Made by a program: the position numbers and the translations under genes | The notes under the pieces: model-generated | Database searches by the model: none | What the model saw: the letters and a program-made list of their open reading frames with translations, nothing else | What the model was told of the DNA's origin: nothing | Part shown: positions 1 through 6,253 of the stretch, in pieces | Layout: the number at the start of each line of letters is the position of its first letter | Numbering within the stretch: position 1 is the stretch's first letter | From: Gammaproteobacteria bacterium | GTDB lineage: Bacteria; Pseudomonadota; Gammaproteobacteria; Eutrophobiales; Eutrophobiaceae | Assembly (NCBI GenBank): GCA_004356415.1 | Contig: SMWN01000117.1 | Location: forward strand, 1-6,939 | Reading direction: 5' to 3' | Length of the DNA stretch: 6,939 nt

Positions 1-177
1 ATAGCGATTCTCATCGCCATCTTTCAGTTCCAATGCTTCACGGATTCCAGTCGATGCACCCGACGGTACCATGGCACTCCCTACTGCGCCTGTTTCTGTA
101 TAGACTTCTGCCTCAATCGTTGGGTTCCCCCGCGAATCCAGTACTTCTCTTGCAACAATTTTAGCAATGGCAGACAT
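1..177 (-). CDS. eno: Enolase, N-terminal 59 residues (cut by the window edge)
   Basis: Enolase (phosphopyruvate hydratase) converts 2-phosphoglycerate to phosphoenolpyruvate in cytoplasmic glycolysis and gluconeogenesis. Reading leftward from ATG at 177-175, the 59 visible codons give a typical enolase N-terminal domain. They begin MSAIAKIVAREVLDSRGNPT, with the conserved DSRGNPT at residues 14-20 and the mobile catalytic-loop motif SGAST at residues 39-43, followed by REALELKDGD. Spacing matches E. coli enolase residue for residue in this part. The start is supported by an AGAGGT Shine-Dalgarno sequence at 185-190, 7 bases upstream. The gene lies 33 bases after kdsA on the same strand, with no terminator between them, so it is probably the third gene of a pyrG-kdsA-eno operon. 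Its product phosphoenolpyruvate is a substrate of KdsA. The remaining C-terminal part, with the TIM barrel, lies outside the window. Confidence 0.97.
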   Translation of the reverse strand, partial: MSAIAKIVAREVLDSRGNPTIEAEVYTETGAVGSAMVPSGASTGIREALELKDGDENRY

Positions 178-210
178 AATTTTTACCTCTTTTATTATTT
201 TTATCCGGTT

Positions 211-1035
211 TTACCCATTATTAGGAACCAGTTTTATCTGTTCATCAATAATTTTTAATGTTTCCAACAATTCTCGCATTTTGTCCAAAGGCCATGAATT
301 TGGCCCATCACTCAATGCCTTTTCTGGATCTGGATGGGTTTCCATAAATAATCCGGCAATGCCTACAGCAGTCGCCGCACGAGCCAAGGGGGCAACAAAT
401 TCCCGTTGCCCACCAGAGTGAGCACCTTGCCCCCCTGGCAATTGCACTGAATGTGTAGCATCGAACACAACAGGACAACCCGTTTCTTGCATAACAACTA
501 ATGATCTCATATCTGATACCAGGTAATTGTAGCCAAAACTGGCACCTCGTTCACAGACCATGATCTGTTCATTGCCCGTCGCAGTTGCCTTATTGACAAC
601 GTGTTGCATGTCCCATGGTGCTAAAAACTGGCCTTTTTTAATATTTACTGGCAGGCCACGACTTGCCACATCCTGAATAAAGTCAGTTTGCCGACACAGG
701 AAAGCAGGTGTTTGCAAAACATCAACGACATCCGCAACTTCATCCAAAGGCGAACCATCGTGTACGTCTGTCAGGATAGGGACATTCAAGGTCTCTTTGA
801 CCTTGGCTAATATTTTCAGGCCTTTCTCTATCCCGGGTCCTCGATAGGATTCATGTGAACTTCTGTTTGCCTTGTCGTAGGAAGACTTGTAGATGAAAGG
901 AATATCCAGTTCTGTAGTCAACTCCTGCAAATAAGCCGCCACATCCATTGCCATCTGTTCGCTTTCTACGACACAGGGACCTGCTATCAAAAAGAACGGC
1001 TTGTCACTGCCAACTTCAAAATCACACAACTGCAT
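211..1035 (-). CDS. kdsA: 3-deoxy-8-phosphooctulonate synthase (Kdo-8-P synthase), metal-dependent type
   Basis: KdsA condenses phosphoenolpyruvate with arabinose-5-phosphate to Kdo-8-phosphate, a cytoplasmic step in making the Kdo of lipopolysaccharide. The 274-residue protein is a DAHP-synthase-like TIM barrel. Visible motifs are IAGPC (17-21), DKANRSS (54-60), SYRGPG (63-68), VNIKKGQFLAPWD (130-142), CERGASFGY (161-169), DATHSVQLPGG (192-202) and METHPDPEKALSDGP (231-245). C21, H195, E232 and D243 match the metal ligands C11, H185, E222 and D233 of the Aquifex aeolicus enzyme at a constant offset of 10. E. coli-type metal-independent enzymes have Asn at the Cys position. ATG at 1035 is chosen because AGGAGG (1042-1047) lies 6 bases upstream and the protein begins like the family. 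The frame stays open to 1227, but that part lies inside pyrG and is not family-like. The first 14 bases overlap the pyrG end, which suggests translational coupling. Confidence 0.97.
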   Translation of the reverse strand: MQLCDFEVGSDKPFFLIAGPCVVESEQMAMDVAAYLQELTTELDIPFIYKSSYDKANRSSHESYRGPGIEKGLKILAKVKETLNVPILTDVHDGSPLDEVADVVDVLQTPAFLCRQTDFIQDVASRGLPVNIKKGQFLAPWDMQHVVNKATATGNEQIMVCERGASFGYNYLVSDMRSLVVMQETGCPVVFDATHSVQLPGGQGAHSGGQREFVAPLARAATAVGIAGLFMETHPDPEKALSDGPNSWPLDKMRELLETLKIIDEQIKLVPNNG

Positions 1036-2707
1036 TCCTGGCCTCCTCACTATCGCTAGATTCTGCCAAACTTTCATGCTGGGAATCGCGATAACGTGAT
1101 GCGGCTGCAACAAAGCCAGTAAAAAGCGGATGCCCATCTCTGGGTGTTGATGTGAATTCTGGATGGAACTGACAGGCAACAAACCAGGGATGATCAGCCA
1201 GTTCAATAATTTCGACCAGTTGGCCATCCATTGACATGCCAGTAAAACTCATCCCGGCATCTTGCAATTGTGATTTATACCTATTGTTAAATTCGTAACG
1301 ATGTCGATGACGTTCGATGATGACATCCTTGCTATACAATTCTCCGACACGGCTGCCTTCCACTAATTGGCACTGCTGACCACCCAGGCGCATGCTACCG
1401 CCCAGATCGGTATTCTCATCACGTTGCTCAATGGTACCATTCTGGTCCATCCATTCCGTAATCAGTGCAATCACAGGATGTTTGTTATCTCTGACAAATT
1501 CAGTACTATTTGCATCTTTAAGTCCCAGTTTATGTCTGGCGAATTCGATGACCGCCAACTGCATGCCCAGACAAATCCCAAGATACGGAATATGGTTCTC
1601 CCTGGCATATTTAATGGCGGCAATCTTTCCATCTACACCTCTGTTGCCAAAGCCACCGGGAACCAGAATCGCATCCACATCACTCAAACACCCCGTACCA
1701 TTTGTTTCAAGTTCTTCCGAGTCAATGTAGCTTATATTGATACGTCTCCGGGTTTGAATACCTGCGTGGGTAAGCGCTTCAGTAAGTGATTTGTATGAAT
1801 CAGCAAGGCCAATATATTTCCCGACCATTGCGATGTTTACTTCGCCCTGTGGAGAGGCCATCGCTTCCACAACAGCATCCCATTCACTGAGATCTGCCTC
1901 GGGTATATCAAGCTTTAATTTCCTCGCAACGATCTCATCTAATCCCTGTTCATGTAAACTTCTTGGTATCTTGTAGATATTATCGACATCTGTGCCCGAG
2001 ATAATCGCGGACTCCTCAACATTGGTGAAGAGTGCAACTTTTTTACGCTGATCATCCGGCAAGGGTTGCTTTTCTGTACGGCATAGCAACACATCAGGTT
2101 GAATACCAATGGAACGTAATTCTTTTACTGAATGTTGTGTTGGTTTGGTTTTTGTCTCCCCGGCCGCTGCGATATAGGGCACCAGTGTCAGATGCATAAA
2201 CAAGGTATTTTCGGCGCCCAACTCAAATCGGAGTTGGCGAATGGCCTCCAGAAAAGGTTGCGACTCAATGTCACCCACCGTACCACCGATCTCAACCATA
2301 GCAATCTGTGCATCACCAGCACCTTCGATAATGCATTTCTTTATTTCATCAGTGATATGCGGGATCACCTGAACTGTGCCGCCGAGATAATCGCCACGAC
2401 GCTCCCGCTGAATCACATTCAAATAGATTCGACCCGTGGTGTAATTGTTGCGCTTGCCCATGGTAGTACGCACAAAACGTTCATAGTGACCCAGATCGAG
2501 ATCAGTCTCCGCACCATCCTCGGTGACATATACTTCCCCATGCTGAAATGGACTCATGGTCCCCGGATCAACATTGATGTAAGGATCAAGTTTTAACAAG
2601 GTCACCTGTAAACCGCGGGCCTCAAGAATTGCGCCTAATGATGCCGAAGCAATGCCTTTTCCCAATGAAGAGACCACGCCGCCAGTAACAAAAATGAACT
2701 TAGTCAT
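1022..2707 (-). CDS. pyrG: CTP synthase (glutamine-hydrolysing)
   Basis: PyrG aminates UTP to CTP using ATP and ammonia from glutamine, the last step of de novo pyrimidine nucleotide synthesis, in the cytoplasm. The 561-residue protein has the N-terminal synthetase domain, beginning MTKFIFVTGGVVSSLGKG with a P-loop-like GGVVSSLGKG at 9-18. Further motifs are LDPYINVDPGTMSP (40-53) and EIGGTVGDIES (139-149). A C-terminal class I glutamine amidotransferase domain carries the nucleophile C379 in GICLGMQ and H515/E517 in HPEF, the same numbering as the E. coli triad. It is about 16 residues longer than the 545-residue E. coli enzyme; the extra polar tail, rich in S and E, contains the kdsA ribosome-binding site. 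The ATG at 2707 is the conserved start, and in-frame stops TAA TAA lie just upstream. No good Shine-Dalgarno sequence precedes it, although TATAAT is present at 2716-2721. Confidence 0.98.
   Translation of the reverse strand: MTKFIFVTGGVVSSLGKGIASASLGAILEARGLQVTLLKLDPYINVDPGTMSPFQHGEVYVTEDGAETDLDLGHYERFVRTTMGKRNNYTTGRIYLNVIQRERRGDYLGGTVQVIPHITDEIKKCIIEGAGDAQIAMVEIGGTVGDIESQPFLEAIRQLRFELGAENTLFMHLTLVPYIAAAGETKTKPTQHSVKELRSIGIQPDVLLCRTEKQPLPDDQRKKVALFTNVEESAIISGTDVDNIYKIPRSLHEQGLDEIVARKLKLDIPEADLSEWDAVVEAMASPQGEVNIAMVGKYIGLADSYKSLTEALTHAGIQTRRRINISYIDSEELETNGTGCLSDVDAILVPGGFGNRGVDGKIAAIKYARENHIPYLGICLGMQLAVIEFARHKLGLKDANSTEFVRDNKHPVIALITEWMDQNGTIEQRDENTDLGGSMRLGGQQCQLVEGSRVGELYSKDVIIERHRHRYEFNNRYKSQLQDAGMSFTGMSMDGQLVEIIELADHPWFVACQFHPEFTSTPRDGHPLFTGFVAAASRYRDSQHESLAESSDSEEARNAVV
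1042..1047 (-). promoter_or_regulatory. Ribosome-binding site of kdsA inside the pyrG tail
   Basis: AGGAGG on the minus strand lies 6 bases before the kdsA ATG (1035-1033) and within the last codons of pyrG. It decides the kdsA start against a long in-frame upstream extension and fits translational coupling to pyrG. Confidence 0.85.
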
Positions 2708-2991
2708 TAGACTTTATTATATCCCATGATAAATTCTGACCATCATTGACATTAGTTGGGGGGAGGAGTCCTTATCGATTCGCCTGAAGCGTTGTGAACC
2801 GTTGGCATGTTCAATAAGGCTTGTATTTCGTTCCATAATTCGCGGATGATGCTACCAGATATGCTCATTTTTCTCCATCTTGAAGCCGCTTATTTTAAGT
2901 ATCAGCCCTGCTTTCGAGCCTCAATCATGTAGAATGTTTGCCCTTTTAAATCCACATCGTGAAGCCTACCTGTAGGGGGTCACCTGAATAA
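2708..2991. other. Divergent intergenic region between pyrG and the transporter gene
   Basis: These 284 bases separate the leftward pyrG operon from the rightward transporter gene and should carry both promoters. I found no convincing -35/-10 pair. The best -10-like sequences are TATAAT on the minus strand (2716-2721), only 8 bases before the pyrG ATG and with no matching -35, and TAGAAT on the plus strand (2930-2935), also without a good -35. A G-rich run on the plus strand (2757-2766, GTTGGGGGGAGGAG context) reads as a pyrimidine tract on the pyrG strand and forms the Pro codons ending the possible small ORF. No intrinsic terminator or RNA gene is seen. Confidence 0.6.
2752..2868 (-). CDS. 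Possible small ORF (38 residues) upstream of pyrG, function unknown
   Basis: A short frame on the pyrG strand runs from ATG at 2868-2866 to TAA at 2754-2752. It begins MSISGSIIRELWNEIQALLN, continues MPTVHNASGESIR and ends TPPPN. An upstream in-frame stop lies at 2892-2890. GGAG sits 4 bases before the ATG, a plausible but slightly close ribosome-binding site. Residues 6-20 could form an amphipathic helix, and no signal peptide or membrane segment is visible. It ends 44 bases before the pyrG start, so it could be a leader ORF of the pyrG transcript, a small protein gene, a relict, or chance. I do not recognise it. A 41-codon frame on the opposite strand over the same bases lacks a ribosome-binding site and is less convincing. 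Confidence 0.33.
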   Translation of the reverse strand: MSISGSIIRELWNEIQALLNMPTVHNASGESIRTPPPN

Positions 2992-3873
2992 ATGACTTTT
3001 AAGGAATCGTATAATCTGCCCCGTGCGGCCCTCGCCATAACATTGGCCGGATTGATGTTCGCCTCAATGGGGGTCTTTGTACGCTACGCGTCAGCCTCAC
3101 TCCCGAGCGAGGTACTGGTATTTTTGAGAAATAGCTTTGGACTTTTGTTGCTGTTGCCCTGGCTATATCACCATGGCTTCAGAAATCTAAAAACAAATCG
3201 CCTGTCAGGACATGTCACCCGCTCCGTTACAGGCCTGGCCGCAATGTATTGCTTCTTTTACGCTATTGCACATCTGCCTCTCGCGGAAGCCGTATTACTC
3301 AATTTCAGCTCACCCATTTTCACGGCGATTATTGCCTTATTATGGCTAGGCGAAGAAGCCACACGTAAACTTCTATTGACCATCGCCATCGGTTTCTCTG
3401 GTATCTGTCTGATCCTGAAACCAGGTATAGGGATTTTGTCTACTGCCGCATTGGTCGGTCTGATTTCTGCTGTGTTTGCAGCGATGGCGATGGTTTCAAT
3501 TCGTGATTTATCAAAAACAGAACCAACACGTCGTATTGTTTTTTACTTCAGCGTCACCGCAACCCTGATTTCAGCCATTCCCATGTTCTGGTATTGGCAA
3601 ACACCCGACTTAAAACCATTATTGGCCATGGTATTTGCAGGATTTTCAGCAACACTGGGGCAGTTACTTTTGACCCACGGCTACAGCCTTGCCCCCGCCG
3701 CAAGGGTCAGTCCCTACAGCTACAATACCATTATATTTGCTGCAATTTATGGCTGGATATTCTGGTCTGAAACACCGGACATACTCACCCTTTTCGGTGC
3801 ACTGCTGATCATCAGCGCAGGCATCATCACCCTGTTAAGTCGACCAACACGCAGTCTGACGGAGCCTGATTAA
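2992..3873 (+). CDS. DMT-superfamily (EamA-type) ten-helix membrane transporter, substrate unknown
   Basis: This 293-residue inner-membrane protein belongs to the drug/metabolite transporter superfamily, whose members move small metabolites such as amino acids, vitamins or nucleosides. It has two repeats of about five hydrophobic helices. Rough positions are 11-31, 39-59, 76-93, 98-119, 126-143, 150-170, 182-201, 209-229, 244-260 and 264-284. Family-like features are the early LAGLMFASMGVFVRYAS, LRNSFGLLLLLPWL (45-58), the segment AHLPLAEAVLLNFSSPIFTA ending with LWLGEE (117-122), and the second-repeat LAPAARVSPYSYNTIIFA. Length is normal for the family. The ATG start is family-like; a G-rich AGGGGGT lies about 12 bases upstream, which is long for a ribosome-binding site. 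It is divergent from pyrG and 301 bases before fhs on the same strand. Neighbours do not reveal its substrate: export, or riboflavin- or S-adenosylmethionine-type uptake, are all possible. Confidence 0.92.
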   Translation: MTFKESYNLPRAALAITLAGLMFASMGVFVRYASASLPSEVLVFLRNSFGLLLLLPWLYHHGFRNLKTNRLSGHVTRSVTGLAAMYCFFYAIAHLPLAEAVLLNFSSPIFTAIIALLWLGEEATRKLLLTIAIGFSGICLILKPGIGILSTAALVGLISAVFAAMAMVSIRDLSKTEPTRRIVFYFSVTATLISAIPMFWYWQTPDLKPLLAMVFAGFSATLGQLLLTHGYSLAPAARVSPYSYNTIIFAAIYGWIFWSETPDILTLFGALLIISAGIITLLSRPTRSLTEPD

Positions 3874-3903
3874 ATCCCTGAAATATAGATCCCTGACAAT
3901 ATC
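3874..3903. repeat. Two-copy 15-base imperfect tandem repeat
   Basis: ATCCCTGA occurs at 3874-3881 and again at 3889-3896. Each copy is followed by an AT-rich half (AATATAG, then CAATATC), giving two imperfect 15-base units directly after the transporter stop codon. It may be chance or local slippage. Confidence 0.5.
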
Positions 3904-3925
3904 CTCTTGTTAATATAACCAGAGG
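3903..3925. repeat. Hairpin (10-bp stem, one mismatch) downstream of the transporter gene
   Basis: CCTCTTGTTA (3903-3912) pairs with TAACCAGAGG (3916-3925) through nine of ten positions, around a 3-base ATA loop. It lies 30 bases after the transporter stop codon, where a terminator would be expected. The bases that follow (CTGATCCTGTATTC) contain no T tract, so it is not a standard intrinsic terminator. It could protect the transporter mRNA 3' end or contribute to weak termination. Confidence 0.4.
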
Positions 3926-4066
3926 CTGATCCTGTATTCTCCACGGAAGCCTGGATAATGGGCGCTTGCGTGAATGCTTTAAATTTCTGCGCATATGGTA
4001 ACGCCTTCGCCATGGAACCATACGGTGTGGTGTAATGACCTTTAAACCGATAGAATACGAAGTTCA

Positions 4067-4086
4067 TTGGTGAACCCAATCACCAA
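4067..4086. promoter_or_regulatory. Perfect 7-bp inverted repeat upstream of fhs, possible operator
   Basis: TTGGTGA (4067-4073) and TCACCAA (4080-4086) form a perfect inverted repeat around the 6-base spacer ACCCAA, about 90 bases before the fhs start and next to an AT-rich tract. The 20-base symmetric layout suits a dimeric DNA-binding protein. No T tract follows on either strand, so a terminator is unlikely. The regulator is unknown. Confidence 0.35.
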
Positions 4087-4144
4087 AAAGTATAAAAAAT
4101 ATTTCATAAGTTTTTATAACTTATTGTGTTTTATAAAAATTTTC
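4085..4144 (+). promoter_or_regulatory. Very AT-rich fhs promoter/leader region with a second inverted repeat
   Basis: By hand count only about 7 of these 60 bases are G or C. Within it, ATAAGTT (4106-4112) and AACTTAT (4118-4124) form a perfect inverted repeat around TTTAT, and TTTTATAAAA (4129-4138) is a 10-base palindrome. TATAAA at 4132-4137 is the best -10-like hexamer, with a T-rich but poor -35, which would place the inverted repeat over the -35 region. The tract could be an UP-like or easily melted promoter element. The exact promoter cannot be fixed from the sequence. Confidence 0.35.
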
Positions 4145-4160
4145 AACCGGTAACTAGCTG

Positions 4161-4166
4161 AAGGAG
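4161..4166 (+). promoter_or_regulatory. Ribosome-binding site of fhs
   Basis: AAGGAG lies 8 bases before ATG 4175. This is a strong Shine-Dalgarno match and fixes the fhs start. Confidence 0.85.
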
Positions 4167-4174
4167 AGGCCGGC

Positions 4175-5848
4175 ATGTCAGATATTGAAATCGCACAAAA
4201 AGCGAACAAGAAGCGTATTATTGATTTGGCCAAAGACCAGTATGGCATCGAAAGTGAGCATTTAGAGCCCTATGGTCATTTCAAGGCAAAATTATCCCTG
4301 AATTACATTGAAAGCCTGAAAGATCGAGAGGATGGCAAACTCATCCTGGTCACGGCTGTCAGTCCTACCCCTGCAGGTGAAGGCAAAACCACGACCACAG
4401 TGGGTTTGGGTGATGCCTTAAATCGCATCGGTAAAAAAGCCATTATGTGCCTGCGTGAACCATCACTTGGTCCCTGCTTTGGGATGAAAGGTGGGGCAGC
4501 GGGTGGCGGTTATTCCCAGGTTGTGCCTATGGAAGATATCAATCTTCACTTCACTGGGGATTTCCATGCCATTGGTGTCGCTCATGCCCTGTTATCCGCC
4601 ATGATCGACAACCATATCAGTCACGGTAATGAACTAGGCATCGATCCGCGCCGTATCCAGTGGAAGCGTGTCGTTGATATGAATGACCGCGCACTGCGTA
4701 AGATCACTGTAGGCATGGGTGGCTCTGCCAATGGTTATCTGCGTGAAGATGGGTTTGATATTGTCGTGGCCTCTGAAATCATGGCGATCCTTTGCCTGGC
4801 AACCAATCGTGCCGATCTAAAAGAACGTTTAGCTCGAATTATAATTGGCTATAAGCGAGACAATAAAACACCTGTTTACGCAAGAGACCTGAATGCACAG
4901 GGCGCAATGGCAGCATTATTAAAAGACGCGATTAACCCGAACCTGGTACAAACCCTGGAAAATAATATTGCGATTATTCATGGTGGCCCATTTGCCAACA
5001 TTGCGCATGGTTGTAACACGGTCACGGCAACCAAGACTGGTTTGAAACTGGCTGATTACGTCATTACCGAAGGTGGTTTTGGCGCTGATTTAGGTGCTGA
5101 AAAATTCATCAACATTAAATCACGTATGGCGGGACTGGAACCTGCTGCCATTGTTCTGGTTGCCACTATTCGTGCCATGAAATTCCACGGCGGTGTCGCT
5201 AAAGATGAACTGACAAATGAGAATCTTGAGGCCCTGGACAAAGGTATGGTGAATATGGAACGTCATATTAAAAACATTACCGATGTCTATGGCCTGCCCT
5301 GTATTGTCTGTCTGAATCATTTCACCCTGGACACCGATGCAGAGGTCGATATGTTGATGAAACGCTGTGAATCACTCGGCGTCAAAGCCGTGGTTTCCAA
5401 ACATTGGGCAGAAGGCGGCGCTGGTGCTGAAGAATTGGCAAAAGTAGTTGCCGATGTTGTGGATAATCATCCTGGCACACATCAACTCACCTATGAAGAC
5501 AGCGATTCTTTATGGGAAAAGATCGAAAAAATTTCCACCAAGGTCTACGGTGCAACGAGTATCTCTGCTGATGCAAAAGTCAAAAAACAACTGGATGACT
5601 GGAATGAAGAATATGGTTCGTACCCGGTCTGTATCGCCAAGACGCAAATGTCATTCTCAACCGATCCAACTGCACTTGGTGCACCCACCGGTCACAACGT
5701 ACATATTACTGAAGTACGCCTGGCCAATGGTGCTGGTTTTGTTGTTGCGATTGCTGGCAACATGATGACCATGCCGGGCCTGCCCAAGGTCCCTGCAGCA
5801 GAACGCATCGATATTGATGATGATGGAAATATCACCGGCTTGTTCTGA
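4175..5848 (+). CDS. fhs: Formate--tetrahydrofolate ligase (10-formyl-THF synthetase)
   Basis: This cytoplasmic enzyme uses ATP to join formate to tetrahydrofolate, giving 10-formyl-THF for purine synthesis and formyl-Met-tRNA or for one-carbon assimilation. The 557-residue protein is full length for the monofunctional family (Moorella enzyme 559). Visible features are the P-loop TPAGEGKT (65-72), the first family signature GMKGGAAGGGY (103-113), the second signature VATIRAMKFHGG (329-340), EGGFGADLGAEKF (299-311) and the characteristic C-terminal GNMMTMPGLPKVPAAERIDI. ATG at 4175 is supported by AAGGAG at 4161-4166, 8 bases upstream. It ends with tandem stops TGA TAG and is followed by a strong terminator, so it is probably monocistronic. 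No partner such as folD is in the window, so whether it runs towards formate assimilation or release is not shown. Confidence 0.98.
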   Translation: MSDIEIAQKANKKRIIDLAKDQYGIESEHLEPYGHFKAKLSLNYIESLKDREDGKLILVTAVSPTPAGEGKTTTTVGLGDALNRIGKKAIMCLREPSLGPCFGMKGGAAGGGYSQVVPMEDINLHFTGDFHAIGVAHALLSAMIDNHISHGNELGIDPRRIQWKRVVDMNDRALRKITVGMGGSANGYLREDGFDIVVASEIMAILCLATNRADLKERLARIIIGYKRDNKTPVYARDLNAQGAMAALLKDAINPNLVQTLENNIAIIHGGPFANIAHGCNTVTATKTGLKLADYVITEGGFGADLGAEKFINIKSRMAGLEPAAIVLVATIRAMKFHGGVAKDELTNENLEALDKGMVNMERHIKNITDVYGLPCIVCLNHFTLDTDAEVDMLMKRCESLGVKAVVSKHWAEGGAGAEELAKVVADVVDNHPGTHQLTYEDSDSLWEKIEKISTKVYGATSISADAKVKKQLDDWNEEYGSYPVCIAKTQMSFSTDPTALGAPTGHNVHITEVRLANGAGFVVAIAGNMMTMPGLPKVPAAERIDIDDDGNITGLF

Positions 5849-5870
5849 TAGAGTTGTAATTCAAAAATAG

Positions 5871-5903
5871 GAAAGCCCGGTTAAACCGGGCTTTCTTATT
5901 TCT
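5871..5903 (+). terminator. Intrinsic terminator of fhs, possibly bidirectional
   Basis: GAAAGCCCGG (5871-5880) and CCGGGCTTTC (5886-5895) form a perfect 10-bp GC-rich stem around the loop TTAAA, followed by TTATTTCT. It starts 22 bases after the fhs stop. On the left side CAAAAATAG reads as a T-rich run on the minus strand, so it can also end transcripts arriving from the convergent genes on the right. Confidence 0.92.
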
Positions 5904-5974
5904 ATAGCCTCATTCTATTACTTATTTTGCATATGACGTTTAAGTTGCGTAATTACTCGGAGAGAATGTTAATT

Positions 5975-6253
5975 TTAACCATGTACCACTCCCCACAATC
6001 CTATAATACCAAGTGATGAACATATAAAAGCAGACAATAACGATGCAATAGATATTTTTCTTGTTTCCGGATGTCTCCATCCTAAAATACCAAATATAAA
6101 ATTAAGCAATGCTAATATTATAATAGTAATTGGCAGACCAAAATAAACGATCCCTCCCCACTCCCACTGTCGCCAGAACTCCATGCCAATTCCATACCAT
6201 GCAATTTCCTTAAACATTAGAGCCACCCACATTGTGATAAGCAGCCATTTCAT
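5975..6253 (-). CDS. Small three-helix membrane protein of unknown function
   Basis: From ATG at 6253 the gene encodes 92 residues with three likely membrane helices: about 1-20 (starting MKWLLITMWVALMFKEIAWY), 33-59 (from GGIVYFGLPITIIILALLNF) and 67-90 (from ISIASLLSAFICSSLGIIGL). The short charged link WRHPETRK lies between the last two. I do not recognise the family. The frame is open further up to GTG 6355 (126 residues), but the added 34 residues are polar and neither that GTG nor ATG 6253 has a clear ribosome-binding site. GTG at 6271 has a weak AGGT 7 bases upstream and is an alternative start. It follows the MscS-like gene on the same strand and may be co-transcribed with it. A hand count over 6001-6240 gives about 36% GC, lower than pyrG or fhs, which could reflect transfer or just a hydrophobic small gene. 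Confidence 0.7.
   Translation of the reverse strand: MKWLLITMWVALMFKEIAWYGIGMEFWRQWEWGGIVYFGLPITIIILALLNFIFGILGWRHPETRKISIASLLSAFICSSLGIIGLWGVVHG

Larger units (their letters stand above)
3874..4174. other. 301-base stretch between the transporter and fhs, with unexplained sequence and the fhs leader
   Basis: No recognisable gene is present. The first part (3874-4066) is of ordinary composition. On the minus strand it is open in two overlapping frames: a 65-codon frame from ATG 4067 to TAA 3870 (starting MNFVFYRFKGHYTTPYGSM), and a second from 4021 to 3827 that runs into the transporter gene. Neither has a ribosome-binding site or a family I recognise. A short plus-strand frame at 3920-4035 is also open. 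This pattern could be a decayed gene or a dispersed intergenic repeat. The second part (4067-4174) holds two perfect inverted repeats, a very AT-rich tract and the fhs ribosome-binding site, and is probably the fhs promoter and leader. Confidence 0.6.

Noticed and set aside
167..421. 84-codon plus-strand frame over the eno-kdsA junction
   Set aside because: It crosses two conserved minus-strand genes and their start signals and has no supporting features.
1036..1227. 64-codon upstream extension of kdsA starting at 1227
   Set aside because: It lies inside pyrG, does not resemble the KdsA N-terminus, and ATG 1035 has a strong AGGAGG at the right distance.
1367..2596. Several plus-strand open frames of 61-154 codons across pyrG
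   Set aside because: They are antisense to a strongly conserved gene, have no ribosome-binding signals, and their translations do not look like proteins.
2807..2932. 41-codon plus-strand frame opposite the possible small ORF
   Set aside because: It has no ribosome-binding site before its ATG and no recognisable features; the opposite strand has better signals.
3903..3925. Intrinsic terminator for the transporter gene
   Set aside because: The stem is good, but there is no T tract after it, so it is listed only as a hairpin.
4087..4174. Tetrahydrofolate-type riboswitch in the fhs leader
   Set aside because: The leader is almost all A and T with only short inverted repeats; I could not see a conserved pseudoknot-forming aptamer core.
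5056..5765. Open frames of 61-105 codons within fhs on both strands
   Set aside because: They lie wholly inside the conserved fhs reading frame and look like shadow frames caused by its codon pattern.
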